A stretch of DNA of 64,000 bases from Streptomyces sp. RerS4. GTDB lineage: Bacteria > Actinomycetota > Actinomycetes > Streptomycetales > Streptomycetaceae. Of this stretch, positions 41,766 through 51,700 are shown piece after piece (the first letter of the stretch is position 1; each line of letters starts with the position of its first letter). Both the position numbers and the translations under genes were made by a program. Under the pieces are notes generated by a model that had not been told where the DNA came from, ran no database searches, and was given only the letters and a program-made list of their open reading frames with translations. The stretch spans positions 1,674,001-1,738,000 of the forward strand of contig NZ_CP097322.1 of the NCBI RefSeq assembly GCF_023515955.1, in the 5' to 3' direction.

Positions 41766-42710
41766 ATGACCCTTCTCATCCGCGATCTGCGCCCCGGTGA
41801 CCCCTCGGACGCGGGGGCCGTCGTCCGCGTGCGCCGGGCCGCGCTGCCGTTCCTCGTGACCACTCCCGCCGCGGTGGCCCACGAGCTCTCCGCCGCGCCC
41901 GCCGCCAAGCGGCACCGGCTGCTGCTCGCCGAGACCCCGGACGGCGTGGCCGTCGGCACCGCCGAGGTGGGGCTCGTCCTCGACAGCCCGGAGCCGGGCC
42001 ATTCGTACGTCAACGTCTACGTCGACCCCGCGCACCGGGGGCTCGGCGCCGGGGGTGGGCTGCTGCGCGCCGCCGAGGAGCACCTGGTGGCGGCGGGCGC
42101 GGTGGACACGTACGCGTGGGTGCTGGACGAGCCGGCGCACCGGGCCTTCGCCGAGCGCCGCGACTACCGGCCCGGCCGCTCGGCGCACTTCCTGAGCCTG
42201 GACCTGACGCGGGTCCACCTGCCCGCGCTGCCCGCGACCCTGCCCGCCGGGGTCGAACTGCGCCCCGGCTCCGCCTTCGCCGCCGACCCCCGGCCGCTCT
42301 TCGAGGCCGACGCGGAGGTGTCGGCGGACGAGCCGGGGGACGTACCGGTGGAACTGGACGACTACGAGGACTGGCTGGCGGGCGTCTGGCGGGATCCGAC
42401 CCTGGACCACGAGCTGACCACGGTGGTCCTCGTCGACGGGGCGGTGGCGGCGTTCTCGGCCGCGCGCACGGACGGCGCCACCCGCTACGGCTCCGCGATG
42501 ACCGGCACCCTGCGCGCCTTCCGGGGCCGAGGCCTGGCCAAGCTCGCCAAGACCGACTCCCTGCACCGGGCCCGCGCGGCCGGCTACATGCGGGCCTTCA
42601 CCGGCAACGACACGGGGAACGAGCCGATGCTCGCGATCAACCGGGGGTTCGGATACGAGATCTGCGCCACCGAGACGCGCCACATGAAGACCCTGGAGGC
42701 ATCGCGTTGA
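41766..42710 (+). CDS. tandem GNAT acetyltransferase
   Basis: A 314-residue protein with two GNAT-like halves. The N-terminal half holds the acetyl-CoA motif VNVYVDPAHRGLGAGGGLL (about residue 85); the C-terminal half has the weaker RAFRGRGLAKLAK and ends with the motif NDTGNEPMLAINRGFGYE. This two-domain form occurs in mycothiol-synthase-like and Eis-like acetyltransferases. The target amine is unknown. It leads an operon with the DUF402 gene (4-bp TTGA overlap) and the HNH gene. Confidence 0.85.
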   Translation: MTLLIRDLRPGDPSDAGAVVRVRRAALPFLVTTPAAVAHELSAAPAAKRHRLLLAETPDGVAVGTAEVGLVLDSPEPGHSYVNVYVDPAHRGLGAGGGLLRAAEEHLVAAGAVDTYAWVLDEPAHRAFAERRDYRPGRSAHFLSLDLTRVHLPALPATLPAGVELRPGSAFAADPRPLFEADAEVSADEPGDVPVELDDYEDWLAGVWRDPTLDHELTTVVLVDGAVAAFSAARTDGATRYGSAMTGTLRAFRGRGLAKLAKTDSLHRARAAGYMRAFTGNDTGNEPMLAINRGFGYEICATETRHMKTLEASR

Positions 42711-43213
42711 GCGACGAGGACTGGACGATCACCCTGACCAAGGCGGGCCGCACCAAGATCCGCTATCCGGCGACCCGGATCTCCGACGACGGCGACCGGA
42801 TCTCGCTCCGCGCCCGCTGGGCCGGCGAGGGCGTACGGGACTTCGGCTTCGTACGGTTCGAGCCGGGCGACGTGTTCGTGGAGCACTACTGGCGCACCCG
42901 CTGGTACGCGATCAAGGAGGTACGGAGCGGCGCGGGCACCCTGAAGGGCTGGTACTGCGACGTCACGCGCCCGGCCCTGGTGCGCGCGGCGGAGATCCTG
43001 GTCGACGACCTGGACCTGGACCTGTGGGTATCGGCGGACGGCCGCGACATCCTGCGCCTGGACGAGGACGAGTTCGAGCAAAGCGGCCTGACGACGACCG
43101 ACCCCGAGTCGGCAGCCCAGGCCCAAAGCGCCCTGGAAACCCTGCACGCCCAAGCCCACACCCCCCGGGGCCTACCGGCCCTCCTCGACGGCGGGCCAGG
43201 GGGGATGGAATGA
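42707..43213 (+). CDS. DUF402 protein (FomD-like phosphatase fold)
   Basis: A 168-residue DUF402 protein; the family has the FomD/nucleoside-diphosphatase beta-barrel. Matching features are DVFVEHYWRTRWYAIKEVR, LKGWYCDVTRPA and the metal-binding segment VDDLDLDLWVSADG followed by LDEDEFE. Those acidic residues bind two metal ions in known members that split nucleoside diphosphates or phosphonate-nucleotide bonds. TTG 42707 is used because it overlaps the GNAT stop and keeps the whole domain. It overlaps the HNH gene by 4 bp. Confidence 0.82.
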   Translation: MSDEDWTITLTKAGRTKIRYPATRISDDGDRISLRARWAGEGVRDFGFVRFEPGDVFVEHYWRTRWYAIKEVRSGAGTLKGWYCDVTRPALVRAAEILVDDLDLDLWVSADGRDILRLDEDEFEQSGLTTTDPESAAQAQSALETLHAQAHTPRGLPALLDGGPGGME

Positions 43214-44142
43214 GCACTGCTTGGTTGGTGCTGGCCCTGGGCGAGAACCGGGAGCACGCCGGGAACGACGGATACGACGACGACCCGGCGGAGCACTACA
43301 GCTGGGACAGCACCGTGCAGAACCACGCGCGCATCGCACAGGGCGATGTCATCGCCCTGTGGGACAGGAAAGAGCTGATCGGGATCTCCGTGATCGAGGC
43401 CATCGATACCGGCAGCACCGAGAAGACCCTGTACTCATGCCCGGTGTGCAAGAAGGCCGACATCAAGCGGCGCATAAAGGAAAGGCCCACCTATCGGTGC
43501 GGCAAGTGCGGGGCTCTCTTCTACGAACCGGCAAGCAGGACGAAGACCGTGACCACGTACCGGTCGCGCCACGGCGCGGCCTGGGTCAACGGGCGGGGGT
43601 TGTTGTCCGGGTCCGAGTTGCGGGCGCTGTGCGACTCGCCCAACTCCCAGCTCAGCATGCGTTCTGTCCGATGGGACAGGTTGCGCGACGCCCTGGCGGC
43701 CACGGGGCGGGCCCCGGATCTGCGTGCTCTTGGCCGGGAGCGCCCACTGGTGATCCCCGGTGGGCACAAGGTGGCGACGGTTCGGGTGCGGGTCGGACAG
43801 GCCTCGTTCCGCGAACAGCTCCTCAGCGAACACGGGGCGGAATGCGCGTTCACCGGTCCGGCTCCCGCGGCCGTGTTGGAGGCTGCGCACCTTTACGGGT
43901 ACGCCGCCACGGGTGAGCACCACGTGTGGGGTGGTCTGCTGCTCAGGCGGGACCTCCACCGGCTCTTCGACGATGGCCGGCTGGCGATCGACCCGGTGAC
44001 GGGCCGTATCAGTGTGGACCCTGCGCTGTCCCCCTACCCGCTCTACTGGGAGCTCCACGATCGACTCCCGACGGCCACGCTGCGTGCTGAGCACCGCGGA
44101 TGGCTGACTTCCCACTGGAACCAGCACCGTGCGAAGGCGTGA
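43210..44142 (+). CDS. PUA/EVE-like domain plus HNH endonuclease
   Basis: A 310-residue protein in three parts. Residues 1-70 (AWLVLALGENREH, YSWDSTVQNHARIAQGDVIA, LWDRKELIG) look like a PUA/EVE-type reader domain. Residues 75-105 carry two CxxC pairs (SCPVCKKAD, RCGKCGALF), a zinc ribbon. Residues 195-275 are an HNH_2 nuclease: CAFTGPAPAAVLEAAHLYGY with GGLLLRRDLHRLFDDGRLAI. This order recalls modification-dependent restriction enzymes. ATG 43210 overlaps DUF402. Base use seems slightly less GC-biased than its neighbours, hinting at transfer. Function inferred. Confidence 0.72.
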   Translation: MSTAWLVLALGENREHAGNDGYDDDPAEHYSWDSTVQNHARIAQGDVIALWDRKELIGISVIEAIDTGSTEKTLYSCPVCKKADIKRRIKERPTYRCGKCGALFYEPASRTKTVTTYRSRHGAAWVNGRGLLSGSELRALCDSPNSQLSMRSVRWDRLRDALAATGRAPDLRALGRERPLVIPGGHKVATVRVRVGQASFREQLLSEHGAECAFTGPAPAAVLEAAHLYGYAATGEHHVWGGLLLRRDLHRLFDDGRLAIDPVTGRISVDPALSPYPLYWELHDRLPTATLRAEHRGWLTSHWNQHRAKA

Positions 44143-44393
44143 CGCCGTCGACAGCTCGGGCAGGTGCGACGAGCCTGCGTCCTGCTTCCTGAGCCCTTGC
44201 TTACCGCTTCCTTAAGGGGGGCCTAAGGATGGGCCGCGGGGGCTCGGATCAGGGGGAACGGCGCGGCGGGGCGGTTAGGTTGGCGGGGCCGGGAGAGGGC
44301 GGTACGGCGTCGGGGTCCCGTCGGGGGGCGGCGTCGCACCGCCCGTTCCGTCCCGTCGGCGCATCCATGACCTGTCTCGAAGGAGATCCACCC

Positions 44394-45452
44394 ATGCCCG
44401 CACGCAGCCGCCGCCGCACCGCCGTCCGTATCGCCGCCGTGGGACTGGGCCCGCTCGCGGTGGCCGCGTACGCCGCCGGGCCCGCGGGGGCCCACGGTTC
44501 GATGACGGACCCGGTCAGCCGGGTGGCGGCCTGCTACGCGGAGGGTCCGGAGTCGCCGAAGTCGGCGGCGTGCAAGGCGGCCGTCGCGGCGAGCGGGGCG
44601 CAGGCGTTCTACGACTGGAACGCCGTGAACATCGCCAACGCGGCCGGCAAGAGCAAGTCCCTGATTCCCGACGGGCAACTGTGCTCGGCGGGCAACGGGA
44701 AGTACAAGGGCCTGGACCTGGCCCGCGCCGACTGGCCGGCGAGCCCGATGACCTCCGGCGCGCACACCTTCCGCTACAAGGGCACCGCCCCGCACCGGGG
44801 TTCCTTCGAGCTGTACGTGACGAAGGACGGCTACGACCCGTCGAAGCCGCTGAAGTGGTCGGACCTGGAGCCGGCTCCGTTCGCGAAGGTCACCGACCCG
44901 GGCATGCAGAACGGCGACTACGTCTTCACCGGGACGGTGCCGAAGAAGAGCGGCCGCCACCTGATCTACAGCGTCTGGCAGCGCTCGGACAGCCCGGAAG
45001 CCTTCTACACCTGCTCGGACGTGGTCTTCGGCCGCCAGGGCGATGGAGGCAGTAGCGGTACGGGGGCCGCCGCCCCGAGTACGGTTCCCAGTGCGGCCGG
45101 CCGGCCGAGCAACGCGCCGAGCACCGCGCCCACCGCCGAGGCGCCGACGGACCAGCAGATCGCCGACGGGGCCGGCAAGTCCTCGGTGGAGCACAACGGG
45201 CACGGGGACAACGACCCCAAGACCAACGGCTCGGCCGCCGGCACGCCGATCGCCGGCGCCCCGATCGCCGCCGCGCCGTCCGCCGCCGCGCCGTCCCCGG
45301 CCGGGGCCAAGGGCGACAATCTGGCGGAGACCGGCGGCAGCGGCGCCACCCCGGCGATCGCGATCGCCGGGGCCGGCGCCCTGGCCGTCGGTGCGGCCGT
45401 GCTGTTCGCGCTGGCCCGCCGCCGGGTGACGGCGGGCCGACACGGCCGCTGA
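44394..45452 (+). CDS. AA10 lytic polysaccharide monooxygenase, sortase-anchored
   Basis: A 352-residue secreted copper enzyme. After the signal (AAYAAGPAGA) the mature protein starts with His (HGSMTDPVSR), half of the copper histidine brace; the second His is in MTSGAHTFRYKG. The catalytic domain spans about residues 35-215 and cleaves chitin or cellulose oxidatively. A Pro/Ala/Ser-rich linker follows, then the sortase signal LAETGGS, a membrane helix and an Arg-rich tail, so the enzyme is fixed to the cell wall. ATG 44394 has AAGGAGATCC upstream. The 251-bp gap before it has a small TCCTTA/TAAGGA repeat (44209-44229) but no gene. Confidence 0.93.
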   Translation: MPARSRRRTAVRIAAVGLGPLAVAAYAAGPAGAHGSMTDPVSRVAACYAEGPESPKSAACKAAVAASGAQAFYDWNAVNIANAAGKSKSLIPDGQLCSAGNGKYKGLDLARADWPASPMTSGAHTFRYKGTAPHRGSFELYVTKDGYDPSKPLKWSDLEPAPFAKVTDPGMQNGDYVFTGTVPKKSGRHLIYSVWQRSDSPEAFYTCSDVVFGRQGDGGSSGTGAAAPSTVPSAAGRPSNAPSTAPTAEAPTDQQIADGAGKSSVEHNGHGDNDPKTNGSAAGTPIAGAPIAAAPSAAAPSPAGAKGDNLAETGGSGATPAIAIAGAGALAVGAAVLFALARRRVTAGRHGR

Positions 45453-45468
45453 CCGACGTCGTGCGTCG

Positions 45469-46329
45469 TCAGTCGAAGACCGACGCGCAGGTGGTTCGTT
45501 CCGCGTGGGCCGGGTCGAGGGCGTTGAGCGCCTCGTGCCAGGCGATCCGGTCGGTCAGGCCGATGGTCACGTGCTCGGAGAGGTCCAGCCCGCACAGGTC
45601 CTGGAGCAGCACGTTGCGTACGTTCGGCCCGTCGAGGAATTGCGTCCGGTACGGGGTGACCACCTCGTCGTAGCGGGTGGCGATGACCGTGTACTTCACG
45701 CCGGGCACGGTGTCGCCGCCCTCGTTCAGCTTCGTCTGGAAGGGCGAGCCGGCGATCTGGTCGGCGAGGCCGGGGGTGGCGGAGCTGATGAGGTCCTCGG
45801 CGCCGGGGAAGTAGGGCAGGAGCTTGGTCAGGCCGAGCAGGGTGGTGCCGTGGTTGTCGGGGGCGAGTCCGACGAGGGCGTTGACCTTGTCGGCGCCGCC
45901 GAGGAACTTGAGGTAGTAGCGCGGCATCATGCCGCCCTGCGAGTGGCCGACGATGTCGACCTTCGGGGCGCCGGTGGCGGTGCGGACCTTGTCGACGAAG
46001 GTCGCGAGCTGGCCGGCGGACTTGTCGATGGGGCCGAGCCCGTGGAAGAAGGGGACGCCGGGCAGTTGCCCGTAGTCGAGGGAGTAGACGCAGTAGCCGC
46101 GGTTGACGAGGTAGGGCGCGAAACCCAGCCAGTTGTCGACTGAGTTGCCGAAAGTCCCGTGGACGAGGACGACGGGGCGCGGGTGCGCGGCGGACGGCTT
46201 GCAGGACCAGTCGTTCCAGCCGCTGCTCGGCGCCGAGGCGGCCTGCGCGGCGCCGGTGGGGGCCATGACGGCCGCCGCGGCGAGGGTGAGTACGGCCAAC
46301 GGACGGAGCAGGCGTCTCCAGGGCAGCAT
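45469..46329 (-). CDS. secreted triacylglycerol lipase-like enzyme
   Basis: A 286-residue secreted alpha/beta hydrolase of the class 2 lipase/EstA type. A signal peptide ending GAAQAASA precedes VVLVHGTFGNSVDNWLG (oxyanion), nucleophile elbow VDIVGHSQGGMMPR, a probable Asp in IATRYDEVVTP and the catalytic His in DLSEHVTIGLTD. ATG 46329 follows CAAGGAGATCAC. The 206 bp upstream contain a perfect Crp-like palindrome. It acts on extracellular lipids and is convergent with the LPMO gene, 16 bp apart. Confidence 0.92.
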   Translation of the reverse strand: MLPWRRLLRPLAVLTLAAAAVMAPTGAAQAASAPSSGWNDWSCKPSAAHPRPVVLVHGTFGNSVDNWLGFAPYLVNRGYCVYSLDYGQLPGVPFFHGLGPIDKSAGQLATFVDKVRTATGAPKVDIVGHSQGGMMPRYYLKFLGGADKVNALVGLAPDNHGTTLLGLTKLLPYFPGAEDLISSATPGLADQIAGSPFQTKLNEGGDTVPGVKYTVIATRYDEVVTPYRTQFLDGPNVRNVLLQDLCGLDLSEHVTIGLTDRIAWHEALNALDPAHAERTTCASVFD

Positions 46330-46377
46330 CGTGTGATCTCCTTGCGGGTCAAGGGGAATGCGTGGGGGTTTCAGCCC

Positions 46378-46391
46378 GTGATCCGGATCAC
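46378..46391. promoter_or_regulatory. Crp-like palindrome upstream of secreted lipase
   Basis: GTGATCCGGATCAC is a perfect 14-bp palindrome and fits GTGA-N6-TCAC, the binding pattern of Crp-family regulators including Streptomyces Crp. It lies 49 bp from the lipase start on one side and 145 bp from the acyl-CoA dehydrogenase-like gene on the other. Binding is inferred. Confidence 0.55.
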
Positions 46392-46535
46392 AAGGGGTGC
46401 CGCTGTGGCTAAATTACGGTCGAGTAGCAAGAGTTGGAAGTTACGCGGCGGTAAAAAATCGTGTGTCGAGTCCGCTCCGACCGATGCTCCGGCCGGGGTG
46501 GACGCCCGCCCGAACCCGACGTGAGGTGAACGGCT

Positions 46536-47648
46536 GTGCAGAGCCATCCGGGTGCCGGAACCGCCCTGGCCACCCCGCCCGCCCTGGCGGCCGACCCGCT
46601 GGTCGCGGCCGTGCTGCGGACCGCCGTGGAGGTGTTGCGGCCGCGGGCGGAGGACACCGCGCGGTCGGGAGTGCCCGCCTCGCACCTGGACGCGTTGGCG
46701 GCGTGCGGCGCGTACGGCCTGGTCGGCTACGGGCCGGCGGCCGACAGCGGGCTCACGCCGCGTCAGGTGACGCGGGAGGTGCACGAGGTGCTGGCGGCGG
46801 TGGACCCGTCGACGTGGTTCGTGTGGACGCAGCACGTGCCGCTGGCCAAGGGGCTGCTGAAGGCCGCCGGTCCGGCGGGCGAGCGGCTGCGCGAGGCCTG
46901 GCTGCCGGCGTTGACGGGCGGGAGGCTGCGGCCCACGGCCGGTTTCGCGTTCCTGCGCCATCCGCGTCCGCCGGTGACGGCGGAGCGGGTCTCCGGCGGG
47001 TGGCGGCTCACGGGGCGGGTGCCGTGGGTGACGGGCTGGGGGTTGGCGGACAGCCTGTTCGTGGGGGCCGTCACCGGGGCCGACGAGGTGGTGTTCGCCT
47101 TGGTCGACTGTGAGCCGGGCAACGGGCTGGAGGCCGTCGCGGGCGCCCCGTTGTGGGCGATGGACGGTACGCACACGGCCGCCGTGGAGCTGCGCGACGT
47201 CCACGTACCCGACGCCCGGGTGCTGGGGCGCGAGCCCCGGGCCGACTGGATCCGGGCGTACGACGAGGAGAACGCGGACGCCCAGCCGGCCGTCTTCGGC
47301 CAGCTCCGCGCCACCGCCGACTACCTGCTCCGATCGACCCCGTACGAGGAACTCGGCCTCCGGGTCGCGCGGAAGGCGGCCGCCCTGCGCGCCGAGGCCT
47401 ACGGGCTGCGGGACGAACTCCCGCCCGGCGAGGGGGCCGAGGCCCGCCTGCGGCTGCGGGCGGCGGCGCTGGACCTGGCCGTACGGGCGGCCGCGACCTG
47501 CGTGGCGGCGGCGGGCGGCCGGGCGATCCAGTACGGGCACACGGCGGGCCGGTTGTCACGCGAGGCCCAGTTCCACCTGATCCAGGCCCAGACCACTCCC
47601 CTGCGGACGGAGACGGCCCACCGCATCCTGGCCGACCTGGACGACTGA
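46536..47648 (+). CDS. acyl-CoA dehydrogenase-like flavoprotein
   Basis: A 370-residue protein with the acyl-CoA dehydrogenase fold but diverged motifs. It keeps the segments AFLRHPRPPVTAERVSGGWR, LTGRVPWVTGWGLADSLFV and LWAMDGTHTAAVELRDVHVP, and the late AGGRAIQYGHTAGRLSREAQ helix. The usual catalytic YEGT motif is not present. The pattern is closer to group D flavin monooxygenase-type or HpaB-like ACAD relatives (thermophilic desulfurisation DszC-like, hydroxylases) than to beta-oxidation enzymes. GTG 46536 follows GTGAGGTGAAC. The substrate is unknown. Confidence 0.72.
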   Translation: MQSHPGAGTALATPPALAADPLVAAVLRTAVEVLRPRAEDTARSGVPASHLDALAACGAYGLVGYGPAADSGLTPRQVTREVHEVLAAVDPSTWFVWTQHVPLAKGLLKAAGPAGERLREAWLPALTGGRLRPTAGFAFLRHPRPPVTAERVSGGWRLTGRVPWVTGWGLADSLFVGAVTGADEVVFALVDCEPGNGLEAVAGAPLWAMDGTHTAAVELRDVHVPDARVLGREPRADWIRAYDEENADAQPAVFGQLRATADYLLRSTPYEELGLRVARKAAALRAEAYGLRDELPPGEGAEARLRLRAAALDLAVRAAATCVAAAGGRAIQYGHTAGRLSREAQFHLIQAQTTPLRTETAHRILADLDD

Positions 47649-47649
47649 C

Positions 47650-47694
47650 CGCCCCTCTCGCAGCTCGCACCGGGGCGAGTGAGCCGAAGGGGCG
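47650..47694. terminator. nested hairpin after acyl-CoA dehydrogenase-like gene
   Basis: Outer arms CGCCCCT (47650-47656) and AGGGGCG (47688-47694) enclose an inner stem CTCGC/GCGAG (47664-47668, 47675-47679). The structure starts 2 bp after the stop codon. A second weak stem AAACCGT/ACGGTTT lies at 47726-47748. Both are between convergent genes. Confidence 0.5.
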
Positions 47695-47771
47695 CGCCTG
47701 GGGAACAGCGAAGAGCGCCCGGAGGAAACCGTGAGGAACGAACGGTTTTCGAGGACGCACGGCGCTGTGAG

Positions 47772-48770
47772 TCAGGCGACGGCGCCCCGGAGGCGAACCG
47801 AGCCCCCTGAGAACGTCGCCGCCGGGCGGACCGTGCCGGGGCCGAAGCGGGCGTTGGCGCGGTCGACGGCGGCTTCGACGGTGAGGCGGGATTCACGGGC
47901 GGCGTCGAGGGAGAGCTGCCGGGTGACGGCGCCCGCGCCGGTGAGGTCCTCGGCGCGCAGGACCATCCCGGCCAGCCGGGCCCGTTGGAGGCCGGCGGCG
48001 TCCATCAGGCGGTAGGCGAGGGCGCGGAGGTCCTCGTCGTGGGCGGAGGGTTCGGTGAGCCGTCGGGTCTTCTCCCAGCGGGTGCCGTCCGCGAAGCGGA
48101 GGGACAGGGTCAGGGCCCGTGCGGCCTGCCGGCGCCCGCGCAGGTCGGCGCCGAGGCGGACGACCAGGGTGAGCAGGGCGGCTCGGGCGTGGGGGCCGTC
48201 GAGTTCCTGGCGGCCGAAGCGGGTCCGGACGGTCGCGGAGGCGGGCAGGTCGCGGGGGGTGACGGGGCGGGGGTCCAGGCCCCGGGCGCGTTCGACGACG
48301 AGTCGGCCGGCCCGTTTTCCGAGGATCCGTTCGACCACCCCGGACGGGACCCGGGTGAGCGCGCCGACGGTGTGGAGCCCGTAGGCGCGCAGGGCGTCGG
48401 CCTGTCGGGCGCCGAGTCCGTCGAGGGCCTCGACGGGCAGGGGCGCGAGGAAGTCGGCCACGGCCCCGGCGGGTACGGCGAGGGTTCCGCCGGGTTCGGG
48501 GACGCGGGCGGAGGCCATGGCCGCCACGGCCCGGGTGGCGGCGACGCCGATGCGGACGTCGGTGCCCAGCCGGGCGACCGTACGCAGGCGGACGACCTCG
48601 GCGATGCGGGCGGCGTCGGAGCCGAAGTACCGCTGGGCGCCGCGGACCTGGACCAGGGCGGCGCGCGGCGGCAGGGCCTGGACCAGGGGGGAGAACTCGC
48701 GGAGGAGTTCGAGGACCTCGCGGTAGCCCTCTTCGGTGAGGGTGGGGGCGCAGCGCACGTGCAGGATCAT
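47772..48770 (-). CDS. truncated Y-family polymerase-like protein (ImuB-like)
   Basis: A 332-residue Y-family protein coupled to dnaE2 (4-bp ATGA overlap). It has the palm end FSPLVQALPPRAALVQVRGA and RYFG, the thumb helix-hairpin-helix (LPVEALDGLGARQADALRAYGLHTVGAL in shape) and the little-finger region. About 80 N-terminal residues, with the DxD catalytic motif, are absent, and the second catalytic motif (S-x-D-E) reads PRAA. It therefore cannot be a polymerase and fits the non-catalytic ImuB role of linking DnaE2 to the clamp. ATG 48770 is clear; no imuA-like gene is adjacent. Confidence 0.8.
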   Translation of the reverse strand: MILHVRCAPTLTEEGYREVLELLREFSPLVQALPPRAALVQVRGAQRYFGSDAARIAEVVRLRTVARLGTDVRIGVAATRAVAAMASARVPEPGGTLAVPAGAVADFLAPLPVEALDGLGARQADALRAYGLHTVGALTRVPSGVVERILGKRAGRLVVERARGLDPRPVTPRDLPASATVRTRFGRQELDGPHARAALLTLVVRLGADLRGRRQAARALTLSLRFADGTRWEKTRRLTEPSAHDEDLRALAYRLMDAAGLQRARLAGMVLRAEDLTGAGAVTRQLSLDAARESRLTVEAAVDRANARFGPGTVRPAATFSGGSVRLRGAVA

Positions 48771-51700
48771 CCGGCGCTCCCGGGGCTGGAGTGCCAGAGC
48801 TTGCGTCCGGTCGCGGCGCCGTCGCCGGCGGGGCGGAGGTCGGCCCAGGGGTTCATCTCGTAGCCGGTCGGGAGGTGGATGCGGCGGCCGGTGTCGACGC
48901 CGTCCCGGGTGTGGTGCGGCTGTTCGGCGAGGCGGGCGGTGACGGCTTGGAGGCCGTCGCGCCCGCGCAGTTCGGCGAGTTCGGCGAGGTTCCAGGCGGC
49001 GGCTCCGACGATGCTGAGGCTCTGCGGGCCGCGTCGCTGCACGACTCCCCGTACGAGCAGCAGGAAGGAGTGGAAGACGGTGTGCGCGCAGGCTTCCTGG
49101 CTGTCGTCGAAGAAGGCCAGGTCGACCAGGCCGGTGCCGTCGTCGAGGGTGGTGAAGATGACGCGGCGGCCGGAGCGGATCGGCGGGGTCTGGGTGGCGG
49201 CCTTGGCGCCGGCGACGAGGACGGTCCGGCCGTGCGCGGTGTCGCGCAGTCGGCGGGCCGGGGTGACGCCGAGTTCGGTGAGGAAGGCGTGGTGGTCGCC
49301 CATCAGGTGGCGCGAGGTGTCCATGCCGAGGACACCGAGTTCGGCGCTGAGCCGTTCGGCGTCGGTGAGGTCGGGCAGGCCGACGGGGGCGGTGGAGCGG
49401 CCGCCGCCGAGGGGGAGTTGGGTGCCGCCCCGGGCGGTGGCGGCGCGCTGGGCGCCGTGGAGTTCGCTCAGGTGCAGCAGCAGGTCACGGCGGTTCGCGC
49501 CGAAGGCGTCGAGGGCTCCGACCTGGGCGAGGCGTTCGGCGACGGGGCGGCCGGGGTGGGCGCGTTCCCAGAAGTCGCGCAGGGAGGCGTAGGGCCTGCC
49601 GGCCTCGATGCGCAGGGCTTCGGCCTCGCCGATGCCGTGGACGTCGGTGAGGCCGAGGCGCAGGCCCCAGCGCTCCGGCGGACCGGACACCAGTTCGATG
49701 CGGTGGGCGACCGCCGAGTGGTTCACGTCCAGCGGCAGGACCGGTACGCCGCGCCGGCGGGCGTCCGCGAGCAGCAGCCGCTTGGGGTACATCCCGGGGT
49801 CGTGGGTGAGCAGCCCGGCGTAGAAGGCGGCCGGGTGGTGGGCCTTGAGCCAGGCCGACTGGTAGGTGGGGACGGCGAAGGCCACGGCGTGCGCCTTGCA
49901 GAAGCCGTAGCTGCCGAAGGCCTCGACGATCTCCCAGGTCCGGGCGATCACCTCGGGGGTGTAGCCCTTCGCGGTGGCGGCGGCCGCGAACCAGGCCTTG
50001 ATCCGGCCCTGGGAGTCCGGGTCGGACAGCCCGCGCCGCACCCGGTCGGCCTCGTCGCGTCCGCAGCCGGTCATGACGTGCACGATCTCGATGACCTGTT
50101 CGTGGAAGACGACCACCCCGTAGGTCTCGCGCAGCGCGTCGGCCAGGTCGGGGTGCGGGAAGCGGACGGGGGCGCGGCCGTGCCGGGCCTCGATGAAGGG
50201 GCGCACCATGTCGGCGGCGACCGGGCCGGGGCGGAAGAGGGAGATGTCGACGACGAGGTCGTGGAAGGCGGTCGGCTGGAGCCGCCCGACGAGGTCGCGT
50301 TGGCCGGGGGATTCGATCTGGAAGCAGCCCAGCGTCTCGGCGGAGCGGATCAGCTCGTACGTGGGCCCGTCGTCCGGCGGCACCTGCGCCGGGTCGTCCA
50401 GGTCGAGCTCGCGGCCCTCGGCGCGGCGCAGTTCGGCGACGGCGTGGGCCATCGCGGACTGCATCCGCACGCCCAGCACGTCGAGTTTGAGCAGCCCGAG
50501 GTCCTCCACGTCGTCCTTGTCGAACGGGGACATGGGCAGCCCCTCGCCGCTGGTGGGCACCACCGGGGTACGGGCGAGCAGCGAGGCGTCGGACAGCAGC
50601 ACCCCGCACGGGTGCATGGCGATCCCGCGCGGCAGGGCGTCCAGGGCCTCGACGAGGTCCCACATCCGCGCGTACGCCTCCTCGTGCTCCCCCCGCTGCT
50701 CCTCGCGGATCTCGCGCAGCTCGGGCAGTTCGGCCAGGGCGGCGCGGGCGTCGCGGGCGCGGATGTGCGGGAAGGCCTTGGCGAGGCGGTCGACGGCGGC
50801 CGGGTCCATGGCCAGGGCGGCGCCGACGTCGCGGACGGCGTGGCGGACGCGGTAGGTCTCGGGCATGGAGACGGTGGCGACGCGTTCGGCGCCGAAGCGG
50901 TCGAGGATGCGGCGGTAGACCTCCAGGCGGCGGGCGGATTCCACGTCGATGTCGATGTCGGGCAGGACGCGGCGACGGCGGGAGAGGAAGCGTTCCATCA
51001 GCAGGCCGTTGGCGACCGGGTCGGCGTGGGCGATGCCGAGGAGGTGGTTGACGAGGGAGCCGGCGCCGGAGCCGCGGGCGGCCACGCGGATGCCCATCTC
51101 CCGTACGTCGTCCACGACCTGGGCGACCGTCAGGAAGTAGGAGGCGTAGCCGTGGTGGGCGATGACGTCGAGTTCCTCGTGCATCCGGTCCCAGTACGCG
51201 CGGTCGTGGGCGTGGCCGCGCAGCACCATGCCGGCCGTGGCGCGGGAGGTGAGGACCCGCTGGGCGGTGCGGTGCGCGGCGCCGACGAGGCGGGCCTCGG
51301 GGAAGTGCACGGAGCCGATGCCGAGGTCGTCCTCCGGGTCGACGGAGCAGGCCTCGGCGGTCTCGCGGGTACGGGCGAGCAGCCGGCGGGCGTCGGCGGG
51401 GCGCAGCCCGGCGGCCTCGGCGATGCGGTCGGCGGCCCACGCCATGGCGGCGGGGTCCTTGAGCCAGCGTTCCCCGCTGTCGAGGGGGCCCCTCGGGTCC
51501 ACGGGGACCAGGCGCCGGGCCGCGTCGAGGACGTCGGCGACGGGGCCCTGGCCGGGGTCGGCGTAGCGGACGGCGTTGGCGAGGACGGCCGGGACGCCCT
51601 GCTCGGCGGCGAAGCCGACGGTACGGGCGGCCAGCCGCAGGGAGCCGGGGCCGGTGCCGGGGCGTCCGTGGTGGACGGCCTCCAGACGCAGGGCTTCGCC

